Shown here one piece after another: positions 34,634 to 44,019 of a DNA stretch of 64,000 bases. The notes below the pieces were generated by a model. The model saw only the letters and a list, made by a program, of their open reading frames with translations. It did no database searches and had not been told where the DNA came from. Location of the stretch: contig NZ_SWKM01000011.1 in NCBI RefSeq assembly GCF_005871205.1, positions 1,364,001 through 1,428,000 on the forward strand, given 5' to 3'. Numbering within the stretch: position 1 is the first letter of the stretch; every line of letters starts with the position of its first letter. Source of the DNA: Marinobacter alexandrii. GTDB lineage: Bacteria; Pseudomonadota; Gammaproteobacteria; Pseudomonadales; Oleiphilaceae. Both the position numbers and the translations under genes were made by a program.

Positions 34634-36634
34634 ATGTATCCGGAACTCGGACAGCTCGCACTAATTCTCTCGCTGTTGTTGGCAGTGCTCCTTTCCGTGA
34701 TTCCACTGGTGGGGTCGATTGCCGGACGGGATAACCTGCAGGCGTTTGCCCGCCCGCTGGCGTCCGGCATGTTTGTCTTTGTCGCCCTGGCGTTCGCGGT
34801 ACTTACCCAAGCCTTTCTCACCGACGACTTTTCCGTGGCCTACGTCGCCAATAACAGCAACAGCCTGTTGCCCTGGTACTTCAAATTCAGCGCCGTCTGG
34901 GGCGGCCACGAAGGCTCGCTGCTGTTGTGGATTCTGATGCTGGCGGGCTGGACCCTGGCGGTGGCAGTGTTCAGTCGCCGCTTGCCGTCGGTGGTGGTGT
35001 CCCAAGTGCTGTCCATCCTCGGCATGGTCACCGTTGGCTTCCTGCTGTTTATCCTGATTACTTCCAATCCCTTTGATCGCCTGTTGCCCAACGTGCCTGC
35101 GGACGGCGCTGACCTGAACCCACTGCTGCAGGATTTCGGTCTGATCGTGCACCCTCCGATGCTGTACATGGGGTATGTTGGCTTTGCCGTGGCCTTTGCT
35201 TTTGCCATCGCCGCGCTCATCAACGGCCGTCTGGATGCGGCCTGGGCCCGCTGGTCCCGGCCCTGGACCACTGTAGCCTGGTCGTTCCTGTCCATCGGTA
35301 TTGCGCTTGGCAGCTGGTGGGCTTATTACGAGCTGGGCTGGGGCGGCTGGTGGTTCTGGGATCCGGTCGAGAATGCCTCGCTGCTGCCCTGGTTGTCCGG
35401 TACGGCACTTATGCATTCCCTGGCGGTGACCGAAAAGCGCGGTGTCTTCAAAAGCTGGACCGTTCTGCTGGCCATTGTCACCTTTGCGCTCAGCCTGCTG
35501 GGAACCTTCCTGGTGCGCTCCGGCGTGCTGACCTCAGTGCATGCCTTCGCCTCTGATCCCGAGCGCGGTGTGTTCCTGCTGGCTCTGCTGGCCGTGACCG
35601 TGATCGCCAGCCTGACCCTTTACGCGTTCCGGGCGCCGGTGGTGCATGTCCGCGCCAGGTACGGATCGATGTCCCGGGAAATCTTCCTGCTGCTTAACAA
35701 CGTGATGCTGGTTTCCGCCACGCTGCTGGTGGCCGTCGGCACCCTGTACCCGCTGGTGCTGGATTATCTGGAAATGGGCAAGTTGTCCATTGGCGAGCCG
35801 TTCTTCAATATCACCTTCAGCCCGCTGGCAGTAGCAACCGGCCTGCTGATGGGCGCTGGTATCTTCTCCCGCTGGAAAAAGACCGATGGCGGCTGGCTCG
35901 GGCGCAAGTTGCTGTGGCCGCTGGCGATCAGCCTGGTGGTAACCGCGGCGGTTCTGGTTGGCTACGGTGGCTTTACGCCCTGGGCCTGTGCCGGTGTTTT
36001 TACCGCCGTATGGGTGGCGGTGGCGACCTTCTGGGACCTGTGGGAAAAATCCGCGTCTCGCAAAGGCCGCCTGCACGGCCTGAAGCGCCAGTCTCGCAGC
36101 TACTACGGCATGGTCTTCGGTCATCTGGGCCTGGCCATCACCATGGCGGGTGCCACCATTGTCTCCAACTACGGCATTGAGCGGGATGTGCGCATGGTGC
36201 CAGGTGATGTGGCCACCGTGGGCGATTACCAGTTTGTGTTCCGGGATATTGGCGAGCGCCGGGGCGCCAATTTTACCGCCCAGTACGGCAGCTTTGATGT
36301 GCTGGTGGACGGCGAGAAGATTGCCGACCTGCACCCGGAGAAGCGTCAGTACTCCGTAGGTATGAGTGTAATGACCGAGGCGGATATTGACGCCGGCCTG
36401 TTCCGCGACATCTTCGTGGCCGTTGGCGAGCGGATTTCCGACAACGCCTGGGCCATTCGGTTGCAGTACAAGCCTCTGGTGCGCTGGCTGTGGCTGGGTG
36501 CCATCTTCATGGCGGCTGGTGGTTTTCTGGCCATTTCCGACCGTCGCTACCGGGTGCGTGAACGCTCGGCCCAGAAAAGCAACGCCGGTGTCCCTTCCGG
36601 CAACGCCACCGAATCCGCTGGAGCAGTATCATGA
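34634..36634 (+). CDS. ccmF: Cytochrome c heme lyase subunit CcmF
   Basis: CcmF attaches heme to apocytochrome c with CcmH. The 666-residue product has about 15 membrane helices, the WWD motif GWGGWWFWDPVENASLLPWL (residues ~235-254) and conserved histidines in KFSAVWGGHEGSLLLW, IVHPPMLYMGYVG and ALMHSLAVTEKRG. Overlaps ccmG by 4 bp. Confidence 0.97.
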   Translation: MYPELGQLALILSLLLAVLLSVIPLVGSIAGRDNLQAFARPLASGMFVFVALAFAVLTQAFLTDDFSVAYVANNSNSLLPWYFKFSAVWGGHEGSLLLWILMLAGWTLAVAVFSRRLPSVVVSQVLSILGMVTVGFLLFILITSNPFDRLLPNVPADGADLNPLLQDFGLIVHPPMLYMGYVGFAVAFAFAIAALINGRLDAAWARWSRPWTTVAWSFLSIGIALGSWWAYYELGWGGWWFWDPVENASLLPWLSGTALMHSLAVTEKRGVFKSWTVLLAIVTFALSLLGTFLVRSGVLTSVHAFASDPERGVFLLALLAVTVIASLTLYAFRAPVVHVRARYGSMSREIFLLLNNVMLVSATLLVAVGTLYPLVLDYLEMGKLSIGEPFFNITFSPLAVATGLLMGAGIFSRWKKTDGGWLGRKLLWPLAISLVVTAAVLVGYGGFTPWACAGVFTAVWVAVATFWDLWEKSASRKGRLHGLKRQSRSYYGMVFGHLGLAITMAGATIVSNYGIERDVRMVPGDVATVGDYQFVFRDIGERRGANFTAQYGSFDVLVDGEKIADLHPEKRQYSVGMSVMTEADIDAGLFRDIFVAVGERISDNAWAIRLQYKPLVRWLWLGAIFMAAGGFLAISDRRYRVRERSAQKSNAGVPSGNATESAGAVS

Positions 36635-37167
36635 AGCGTTTTTTCCTGTTTCTGCCGTTGCTGATTGCCGTCGTATTGGGCGTGGTGCTGTTCGCCGGTA
36701 TCGGGAAAGACCCCACCAAACTGGAATCGGCGCTGATCGGCAAGCCTGTGCCGGCGTTCAGTCTGAAGGATTTGAACACCCCGGATACTCTGCTGGACGA
36801 GTCACTGTTCAAGGGCAAGGTGCAACTGCTGAACGTGTGGGGCACCTGGTGTCCTGCCTGTCGCGACGAGCACGACGATCTGATGTGGCTGGCCCAAGAC
36901 AAGGGCGTGTCCATCATTGGCCTGAACTACAAGGATAACCGGGAGGATGCCCTGGTATGGCTGGAGCGGCTCGGTGATCCTTACAGCACGTCAATCTACG
37001 ATCCCAGGGGCACCCTGGGGTTCGATCTGGGGGTCTATGGCGCGCCGGAGACCTTCGTGATTGATGAACAGGGTGTGGTGCGCTATCGGCACGTGGGTGT
37101 GGTCAACGAGAAGGTCTGGCAGGAAACCCTGCTGCCGGTGATCAACGATATCCGGGAGAATGGCTGA
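36631..37167 (+). CDS. ccmG: Periplasmic thioredoxin-like protein CcmG/DsbE
   Basis: CcmG keeps apocytochrome c thiols reduced. The 178-residue product has an N-terminal membrane anchor (FFLFLPLLIAVVLGVVLFA) and a thioredoxin fold with active site WGTWCPACRDEH near residues 70-81, plus the conserved cis-proline region YGAPETFVID. The stop shares a base with the ccmH start. Confidence 0.96.
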   Translation: MKRFFLFLPLLIAVVLGVVLFAGIGKDPTKLESALIGKPVPAFSLKDLNTPDTLLDESLFKGKVQLLNVWGTWCPACRDEHDDLMWLAQDKGVSIIGLNYKDNREDALVWLERLGDPYSTSIYDPRGTLGFDLGVYGAPETFVIDEQGVVRYRHVGVVNEKVWQETLLPVINDIRENG

Positions 37168-37646
37168 TGGCCCGCTTTGCCCTCGTGGCCGCACTGCTGA
37201 TGCTGGCCCCCATGGCCAGTGCGCAGGTGGCCGATGTCTACAACTTCGAGACCACACAGCAAGAGCAACGCTTTCAGGACCTGATCGAGGAGCTGCGCTG
37301 TCCGAAGTGTCAGAACCAGAATATTGCCGATTCCAACTCGCCCATCTCCAAGGATATGCGCGCAGAGGTTTACCGACGCATGCGCACGGGCGAGAGCAAT
37401 GACGAGATCGTCGATGCCCTGGTAGACCGCTTTGGCGAATTTATCCTGTACCGGCCTCAGGTCGAGAAACGCACCATCCTGCTGTGGGCAACGCCCGCCA
37501 TTGCCGTGCTAGGCGGTTTGCTGGTGGTGATCGGTGTCATCGTGCGCTCTCGTCGGCAAACCGACGAGACACCGGAGCTGACCGCCGAAGAGAAGGCCCG
37601 CGTGGCCAAGATTCTTGCAGAAGACGATCAGGACAATCGAGCCTGA
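37167..37646 (+). CDS. ccmH: Cytochrome c maturation protein CcmH
   Basis: CcmH is the apocytochrome thiol-reducing subunit of the heme lyase. The 159-residue product has a signal peptide (LVAALLMLAPMASAQ), the redox motif LRCPKCQNQNIADSNS (LRCxxC) near residues 44-59, and a C-terminal membrane helix (LLWATPAIAVLGGLLVVIGVIV, in short PAIAVLGGLLVVIGVIV). It corresponds to the N-terminal half of E. coli CcmH; the TPR half is the separate ccmI gene. Confidence 0.95.
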   Translation: MARFALVAALLMLAPMASAQVADVYNFETTQQEQRFQDLIEELRCPKCQNQNIADSNSPISKDMRAEVYRRMRTGESNDEIVDALVDRFGEFILYRPQVEKRTILLWATPAIAVLGGLLVVIGVIVRSRRQTDETPELTAEEKARVAKILAEDDQDNRA

Positions 37647-37694
37647 TCGCTTCTTCTCTGCTGCACTCATGACTGAACCTGTGACGATATCTCC

Positions 37695-38957
37695 ATGACT
37701 GAAACCTTCTGGATTGCCGCAACGGTACTCATCATCCTGGCCCTTGCGTTTGTGTTGTATCCGGTGCTTTTTCACAGCTCAGCGGCGAGAGAGCGAGCTG
37801 ACTTCAGAAACCAGAACCTGATGGCCTATCGGAGCCGGATGAAGGAACTGGACGCCGAGTACGAGGCGGGAATATTGGGCGACGACAACTACCGGCAGCT
37901 GAAAGAAGAGCTCGCCGGTGCCATGCTCGATGATGTCCCGGATGAGACTGTGATGGGGCCAGCCCTGAGTGGCCGAAAAAGTGCCATTGCGGTGGGTTTG
38001 GTGGCCATTCTGCTGGTGCCGGTCGCAACCTATTTCCTTTACCAGGAGTGGGGCGCCATGGACGACGTGGAACAGCTCATCACCATGCAGGCCATGGGGC
38101 AGACTGACAGCGCCCGCCAAAACCAGATGGCCGAGCTTACCGACCAGCTTCGGGAAAAGCTTGAAGCCAGCCCTGACAATCCCGATGGCTGGGCCATGTT
38201 GGGACAGAGCTACATGCGTCTGGAGCGATACCAGGCTGCGGCTTCGGCCTTCCGGCGCCTGTCGGAATACGCGCCCAATGAAAACGCACGTGCCGTTGCC
38301 CTCGGCCTGGCGGCACAGGCCCAGTTCTTCCGCAGCCAGGGGGCCATGACCGCTGAGGTGAGGGCGGCCATTGAAGCGGCTCGTGAACTGAATCCCGATG
38401 AAGTGAACGCCCTGGGCCTACTGGGCATTTACGCCTTCAGCCAGGAAAACTACCGGGAAGCGATCAAGTACTGGGAACGGATTGTGGCAGTGGCGCCGGA
38501 TCATCCCCAACTAGCTTCGATTCAGGGTGGTATTCAGGAAGCTTACGGGCGTCTGGGTGAAACGCCACCCAGTTTCGAAACTGCCGAGGCAGAAGGCCCG
38601 GGCGTGACGGTTCGGGTGAGCTTGTCCGAGGCATTTCGGGATCAGGTACCTGCAGACACCGTGCTGTTTGTGTTCGCCCGTGGTCAGGGAGGTGCTGGTG
38701 GCCCGCCCCTGGCGATCACCCGCCTGACGGCAGGTGCTCTGCCGGCCGAGGTACGGTTGGATGACAGCAAGTCGATGTCGCCGGAGGCGAAAATCTCCAG
38801 CGCCGAGGCGGTCATGGTGACCGCCCGGCTGAGCCGCTCAGGCAACGCTATCGCCCAACCCGGCGACTGGCAGGGCAGCCTGGAAGTGCCGGCAGAGGTC
38901 AGTGATGACGCTGGTGAGCCGGTCGAGTTGGTGATTGATCAGCAGCTCACTCAGTAA
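37695..38957 (+). CDS. ccmI: Apocytochrome c chaperone CcmI
   Basis: CcmI is a TPR chaperone that delivers apocytochrome c to the heme lyase. The 420-residue product has two membrane helices at about 3-22 and 98-116, a cytoplasmic loop with DAEYEAGILGDDNYRQLKEEL, three or four TPRs at about 150-290 (NPDGWAMLGQSYMRLERYQAA, in short WAMLGQSYMRLERYQ) and a C-terminal beta domain. It ends the ccm operon; the convergent batD-like gene ends 53 bp away, with no strong terminator visible. Confidence 0.93.
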   Translation: MTETFWIAATVLIILALAFVLYPVLFHSSAARERADFRNQNLMAYRSRMKELDAEYEAGILGDDNYRQLKEELAGAMLDDVPDETVMGPALSGRKSAIAVGLVAILLVPVATYFLYQEWGAMDDVEQLITMQAMGQTDSARQNQMAELTDQLREKLEASPDNPDGWAMLGQSYMRLERYQAAASAFRRLSEYAPNENARAVALGLAAQAQFFRSQGAMTAEVRAAIEAARELNPDEVNALGLLGIYAFSQENYREAIKYWERIVAVAPDHPQLASIQGGIQEAYGRLGETPPSFETAEAEGPGVTVRVSLSEAFRDQVPADTVLFVFARGQGGAGGPPLAITRLTAGALPAEVRLDDSKSMSPEAKISSAEAVMVTARLSRSGNAIAQPGDWQGSLEVPAEVSDDAGEPVELVIDQQLTQ

Positions 38958-39010
38958 CGGCAACACCTCCTAATATGAGCCTCAGATAACTGAAACTGGT
39001 TTCGCCACGC

Positions 39011-40741
39011 TTATGCCGAGAGGCTGTCGGGGTAGAGTGGCGGCAGTTCGGAGCCTTGGGGCTCGACAGAATTCCGCTGCTCGCGCACCTGTTGTAGTGC
39101 CTTGGCCAGGGCGCGGCCGTCCCAATCCTCCGCAGTATCATTGCCCGGCGCAAACAGCCGCGCCTGCAGGCGCCGAAGTTCGGCGCTCAGGGTGGCATTA
39201 TTCAACCCCGCCATAACCTCCGACGCGGTCCGGAAGTTTTTTCCGGCAAAGCGCTGGTTCGCCCACTGCACCAGCAGCGCCGGGGTTGAGGCCGATCCCT
39301 TGCGGGCGGCTTGAATCAGCTGCTCGAACAGGGCGCTTTCCCGATGGTCCGGCGCAGCCCGCTGTGACTTGGGCGTGTTACCCCCGTTTCGGGCCCGCCA
39401 CCACAACACCAGAGTTGCCAGCCAGAGTGCAGCCAGAGCCAGGCTCAGCCATTGCCAATTGGATGTGTCATTGTTCGAAGTCCTGGGCTCTGACGTGCCC
39501 GTGGTGGCGCCCGTATCGTTATCGGTGCCAGAAGGTGTTGTTGAGGCATTAACCTGCGCCGGAGCACCACCCACCTGCAACGTTTTGGCCGGAATGACGG
39601 CTACCTGCTCGCTGTCGCTGGTGGTGTCCCACCAGGTGATCCGAATTTCGGGCAGGGTCAGCGGGCCGGATTGCACCGGCACCAGGGCACGGGTCTGACT
39701 CAGGCTCGAGGTCAGGCCGGCCGGGGTTATGTCGGTTTTCCGTTCCGGCGCCTCGGGGTAGCTGCGCAGGCCCTCTGGAGCGAGTTCTGGCAGCGGGGGC
39801 AGGGCTTCGGCCGGTAACCCGGCCGCCCGCAGGGTGATGTTGCGGGTCAGGTTTTCGCCGGTTTCCACCTGCAAGGACTCGGGCAGCCCGGACTCATCCA
39901 GTGTCAGGGCGCTGGCGGGCAGCCAGGTATCGCCGGTATAGCTGGCGGGGACATCGTTCACCGGAACGGTGTAGAGCTGCTCGCTGTCGCGTAGGAAAAT
40001 CAGCTTGCCGCTGGCGTCGCGGGCCTGTCCCTCAAAGCGGATCGGTGGCAGGGTCAGTTCGCCCGGTTGTTGCGGGAACAGCGCGTAGCGGCGTTCCACC
40101 ACGCGGTAGCGGACACCGTCGCGGTAGCGGGAGTATTCCTTCTGCTTGCCCAGAGGCTCGATGATCGCATCCGGATGTTCCGGCTCCGACAGCTCGCCTC
40201 GCACCAGATTGCCGCTGAAGAACAGGCGGATGGTCATGGTCAGCTGTTCCTGCACGTATACTTCGGCCTTGTCCGCTGACAACTCGATGAAACTGTCCCG
40301 GCTGGCGGCCACGTTCTGATCCGGCGGGTTTCCGCTGACGACCTCAATGTTGACCGGTTTCGAGGTTGAGTCCTTGAAGCTGAGTGACGGAATGGTCAGC
40401 TTGCCGCTGCGCTGGGGCGCCAGTTGGTAAGTCCAGGTGATCTCACCCACCATGTCGTTGTTCACGGTGCGAATGCTGTAGCGCTGATTTTTCGCCAGTA
40501 CCTCGAATGCCGGTTCCACCTTTTCGATGTCGGGCGAGGGCAGGTTGGACAGGTCCAGATTGAAGAGATTGCTCAGGTTGATATCCAGTTTCATGGAGCC
40601 GGTCACGGTCAGGGTCAGCACCTCGCCCTCATAAAGCCGAGTGCGATCCGGTTCGACCTTGAGCTCCCCGGCGTGAAGAAAGGTAGCCATCGCCATCAGA
40701 ACCAATACGCGAATGGCAGAGATCATTAGCCGGTTTACCAT
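39011..40741 (-). CDS. batD: BatD-family protein
   Basis: BatD is a periplasmic-facing partner of the Bat VWA proteins. The 576-residue product has a signal peptide (ALVLMAMATFLHAGE region), several Ig-like beta domains (LKVEPDRTRLYEGEVLTLTV, in short RTRLYEGEVLTLTVTG) and one membrane helix near residue 430-450 (WQWLSLALAALWLATLVLWW). A cytoplasmic helical tail ends the protein. It is the last gene of the minus-strand MoxR operon and overlaps the preceding gene by 7 bp. Bat proteins were named for aerotolerance in Bacteroides; their molecular role is not settled. Confidence 0.88.
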   Translation of the reverse strand: MVNRLMISAIRVLVLMAMATFLHAGELKVEPDRTRLYEGEVLTLTVTGSMKLDINLSNLFNLDLSNLPSPDIEKVEPAFEVLAKNQRYSIRTVNNDMVGEITWTYQLAPQRSGKLTIPSLSFKDSTSKPVNIEVVSGNPPDQNVAASRDSFIELSADKAEVYVQEQLTMTIRLFFSGNLVRGELSEPEHPDAIIEPLGKQKEYSRYRDGVRYRVVERRYALFPQQPGELTLPPIRFEGQARDASGKLIFLRDSEQLYTVPVNDVPASYTGDTWLPASALTLDESGLPESLQVETGENLTRNITLRAAGLPAEALPPLPELAPEGLRSYPEAPERKTDITPAGLTSSLSQTRALVPVQSGPLTLPEIRITWWDTTSDSEQVAVIPAKTLQVGGAPAQVNASTTPSGTDNDTGATTGTSEPRTSNNDTSNWQWLSLALAALWLATLVLWWRARNGGNTPKSQRAAPDHRESALFEQLIQAARKGSASTPALLVQWANQRFAGKNFRTASEVMAGLNNATLSAELRRLQARLFAPGNDTAEDWDGRALAKALQQVREQRNSVEPQGSELPPLYPDSLSA

Positions 40742-42537
40742 GGTGTATCGCCCTCATCGGATGGTGTCTGGCGTTCCTGATACTGTTGCAGGAATTTGCG
40801 CTTCAGCAGGCCGCCGGGATTATCCGGGACCCGGCGCAGCCATTGTTCCTGGCCCTGGGATAGGGGTTGCTCGGAAATCTGGGCCGGTGCTTCCACCTGG
40901 CCGCTGCCGTCCGTACCTTCGCGGGATTGCGCCTGCTGCTGTTGGTCCCCGGTGTTGTCCTGGGAGTCGCTGGCGTTGCTGTCGGTCTCGTTGGCGCCGT
41001 TGTTGGACGACTGCTCCGACGGCTGGCCCTGGTCCTGGCTGTTCCCGGATTGGCCGGATTCCTGGGGTTGCTCCTGACCCTGATTGCCGGGGGACTGATC
41101 GGACGAGCCGTTCTGCGAATCACTATTGTCCTGCTGTTGTGACTCCTGGCCCTGGTTTTGTTGCTGGCCTTTCTGCTGTTGATCGAGTAATTGTCTGACC
41201 AGTTCCTGGTTCTCGCGGGCGTCGGTCATGTCGGGGGCTTGTTCAAGGGCCTGGTCGTAGGCAGCCAGGGCCTGCTCCAGCTGGCCGGCCCGGGCCAGGG
41301 CATTGGCCCTGTTGTAATCCGCACGCGCGCCCTGGACGGCGGCAAAGGCCTCGGCGGCCTGTTCGTACTGCCCCGACCGGTACAGGGCGCTTCCACGCCA
41401 CTCCGGATCGTCCAGATGGTTGGCGGCGTCAGCCGGGTCTTCACGAATCAGCTCGGGGGCTCGTTGGTCTTCCCGTTGCCAGAGTTCCCCCCACTCCATT
41501 GCCTGGGCCGGCTGCGACGTCAGCGGCAGCACGGTGAGGGCAAGCACGGTAAAGGCGCCCCGGCGCCAGCCCAGCAGCAACAGTGGCAGAACCAGCCAGA
41601 GCAGCCAGTAGCCGTCATCCTGCCAGCGGTTCACCGTGACGCCAGAGTCGGTCTCCTGCCAGTCATCGCTTTCCGTGGGTTCCAGCTTCAGGGCCTGGAT
41701 ATCACTTTCATCCAGCGTGAGTTGCTCGCTTGCGCCTCCGTTCTGCTGGGCCAGGCTGGCCAGGGAGTCGGGGTTGGCACGGGTGATGACGATATCGCCG
41801 TTCTCGCGGATAAAGCCCCGCTTGGCCAGGGGAATGGGGCCACCCTGTTCGGTGCCGACCACCAGGGTATCCAGGGACAGGTCGGTGCCTTCCAGGGTTT
41901 GTGAAATACTGGTGTGGTAGCGCGTGGGCACATCGTCGGTGATCAGCAGAATCCGCCCCTTGCCCGGTGCACCCTGTTGCAGGAGATTACGGGCCCGGGC
42001 AATGGCAAGATCGGCCCGGTTGCCCGGGGCCGGCATGATCACCGGATCCAGCACATCCAGCATGCCTTCGATGGTTTTGCCGTCGTCGGTCAGCGGCGCA
42101 ACTACGTGGGCGTCGGCGGCGAATACAATCAGCCCGTTCAAGCTGCCCTCACGGGCGTCCAGAATATCGCGGATCTTGCGTTTTGCCAGTGTCAGCCTAT
42201 CTGGCTCCAGATCGGTGGCGAGCATGGACAGCGACAGGTCGAGCACGATGACCAGGCTATCGCCCGGCTGTTTCAGTGGCGTGGGTGCCTCACGCCAGGC
42301 GGGACCGGCAAGGGCAATGGCGAGGGCGATCACCGCCAGGGACACCGGCAGCATCGGCGACCCGTGCTGTGTGCCGGAGGTGCCATCATGGCGGATGACC
42401 GGCGCCAACAATCGCTCAGGAATGATCCTTGCCCAGCCGCTGTCGCCAAGACGCAGGTGTCGGAGCGTGAAAATCAGTATGGGTAGGCTCAGTATCAGCA
42501 GCAGCCAGAACGGACGGAGAAAATGGAAATCAGCCAT
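40735..42537 (-). CDS. VWA-TPR protein, BatB/BatC fusion with Gln/Ser-rich tail
   Basis: The 600-residue product joins the parts of BatB and BatC: N-terminal membrane helices (FWLLLILSLPILIFTLRHL), a VWA domain (VIVLDLSLSMLATDLEPDR, MIDAS DLSLS near residue 97), another membrane helix near 320, and TPR repeats at about 375-440 (YNRANALARAGQLEQALAAY). About 130 residues almost wholly Gln, Ser, Asn, Gly and Asp follow (roughly 445-570), then a conserved WLRRVPDNPGGLLKRKFLQQ end. The low-complexity segment is probably disordered. It overlaps the BatA-like gene by 8 bp. Confidence 0.88.
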   Translation of the reverse strand: MADFHFLRPFWLLLILSLPILIFTLRHLRLGDSGWARIIPERLLAPVIRHDGTSGTQHGSPMLPVSLAVIALAIALAGPAWREAPTPLKQPGDSLVIVLDLSLSMLATDLEPDRLTLAKRKIRDILDAREGSLNGLIVFAADAHVVAPLTDDGKTIEGMLDVLDPVIMPAPGNRADLAIARARNLLQQGAPGKGRILLITDDVPTRYHTSISQTLEGTDLSLDTLVVGTEQGGPIPLAKRGFIRENGDIVITRANPDSLASLAQQNGGASEQLTLDESDIQALKLEPTESDDWQETDSGVTVNRWQDDGYWLLWLVLPLLLLGWRRGAFTVLALTVLPLTSQPAQAMEWGELWQREDQRAPELIREDPADAANHLDDPEWRGSALYRSGQYEQAAEAFAAVQGARADYNRANALARAGQLEQALAAYDQALEQAPDMTDARENQELVRQLLDQQQKGQQQNQGQESQQQDNSDSQNGSSDQSPGNQGQEQPQESGQSGNSQDQGQPSEQSSNNGANETDSNASDSQDNTGDQQQQAQSREGTDGSGQVEAPAQISEQPLSQGQEQWLRRVPDNPGGLLKRKFLQQYQERQTPSDEGDTPW

Positions 42538-43555
42538 TGGTTTCCCTCTTCGTCGCCGGCTGGCGAGATTTCACCAGCGAGGAGCCGTGGCGGAGCAGTA
42601 GCAGGGCCAGCCACAGCAGTGCCGCCAAGCCCGCCGGCCAGGCAAAAAGTTCCGTGACTGGTCTGTAGAACTTGCCCTCCAGTTCAATCGGCTCCAACTG
42701 GTTGATGCTTTCGTAGATCAGTTCCAGTTCCGGCAGGCTCCGGGCCCGGAAGTAGCGGCCGCCGGTCTGCTCCGCCATGCGCGTCAACAGGGCCTCGTCC
42801 AGATCCCGCGACGGATTCACCCGCCGCGAGCCCAGGAAACCGCGCTGTATCATGGATTCGGCACCGATACCGATGGTGTAGAGCCGGACACTGGCCGCTT
42901 CAGCAATCTCGGTGGCTTTGTCCGGGGTGATTTCGCCGGCGGTGTTGGCGCCATCGGTGAGCAGGATGACCACGCGCTGGTCCTGTGGCCGGTCCCGCAG
43001 CCGCTTGATCGATAAGCCCACCGCGTCGCCGATGGCGGTGGCTCGGCCCGCCATGCCCAGGCCTGATTCCCGCATCAGGGTCTTCACGGTTGCCAGGTCA
43101 AAGGTCAGGGGCACCTGCACATAGGGTTGGGTGCCAAACAGGATCAGCCCGAGGCGGTCGCCTTTGCGTTGGCTGATGAAATCGTCTAGCACTACCTTCA
43201 CCGCCTGCAGCCGGTTGATGCTGCGGCCCTGAACGACCATGTCCTGTTCGTCCATACTCGGGGAGATGTCTACCACCAGCATCAGGTCGCGACCGGATAC
43301 CGGCAGTTGTACCTGCTCGCCAACATGCTGTGGCCGCGCCAGCGCCACCACCAACAGACACCAGATCACGAACAGCAATAGTTTCTGCCAAAGCGGGGTG
43401 GCGCTGCCGTGACGGCTTACGCCGGGTAGGTCAGACAGCCAGTGGCCAACCGGCAGCATCGGTGCATCCACCGACTGTCCCGCGGGTCGCCGCCACTGCA
43501 GCAGCAGCGGTACCAGCACAAGCAGCATCAGCCAAGGATAAGCGAGACTTACCAT
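42530..43555 (-). CDS. batA: BatA-like von Willebrand factor A membrane protein
   Basis: The 341-residue product has two N-terminal membrane helices (LAYPWLMLLVLVPLLLQW and LLLFVIWCLLVVALARPQ), a VWA domain with complete MIDAS (LVVDISPSMDEQDM, T in LGLILFGTQPY, D in VILLTDGANTAGEI) and a C-terminal membrane helix. Such proteins act with a MoxR ATPase, perhaps to insert metals or assemble envelope complexes. Overlaps the DUF4381 gene by 7 bp. Confidence 0.9.
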   Translation of the reverse strand: MVSLAYPWLMLLVLVPLLLQWRRPAGQSVDAPMLPVGHWLSDLPGVSRHGSATPLWQKLLLFVIWCLLVVALARPQHVGEQVQLPVSGRDLMLVVDISPSMDEQDMVVQGRSINRLQAVKVVLDDFISQRKGDRLGLILFGTQPYVQVPLTFDLATVKTLMRESGLGMAGRATAIGDAVGLSIKRLRDRPQDQRVVILLTDGANTAGEITPDKATEIAEAASVRLYTIGIGAESMIQRGFLGSRRVNPSRDLDEALLTRMAEQTGGRYFRARSLPELELIYESINQLEPIELEGKFYRPVTELFAWPAGLAALLWLALLLLRHGSSLVKSRQPATKRETNG

Positions 43556-44019
43556 GCCTGACCTCCCAGCCAGGAGCGGGCAAATTCCGTGGCCTGTCGG
43601 GGGTCGGCACTGGCCTTGGGTTGCCAGCTACTGTGCACAATCGCTTCAACGATTGGCCGCGAAGCAATTCGGTCGTTCGGCGCCGTCGAAAGCAAAAATG
43701 CTACCCAGGCCTCGCCACTCAGAGACTCCGGGTGTTTGTCCGGATAACGCTGGCGCGCCGCCCGTTTCAGCAGGCTGTTCAACTGGGCAAACCAGTGGGG
43801 TTCCGGGCTGGCCTGATGTTCCAAGGCGGACAGTTCGGCTTTGGCCAAGCGCAGCCAGCGATTGCGACGACGGCGCCGGTGCACAAGCCAGAACAGTCCG
43901 GCAAGCGCTAGCAGCAGAATCAAGGCCAGTAGCCACCAGCCCGGTGCCGGTGGCCAGAAGCCCCCGGTTGCCGGCAGGTGAATGTCCTTCAGTTGGCTCA
44001 GTGGGTCCTGCGGGTTCAT
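43549..44019 (-). CDS. DUF4381 membrane protein of the MoxR-Bat operon
   Basis: This 156-residue protein has a short periplasmic N-terminus with the conserved LSQLKDIHLPATGGFWPPAPGWW (in short IHLPATGGFWPPAPGWW), one membrane helix (WLLALILLLALAGLFWLV) and a cytoplasmic helical domain (LNSLLKRAARQRYP, LSGEAWVAFLLS). This is the DUF4381 pattern usually found between DUF58 and BatA genes. No biochemical role is known to me. Overlaps the DUF58 gene by 4 bp. Confidence 0.85.
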   Translation of the reverse strand: MNPQDPLSQLKDIHLPATGGFWPPAPGWWLLALILLLALAGLFWLVHRRRRRNRWLRLAKAELSALEHQASPEPHWFAQLNSLLKRAARQRYPDKHPESLSGEAWVAFLLSTAPNDRIASRPIVEAIVHSSWQPKASADPRQATEFARSWLGGQAW

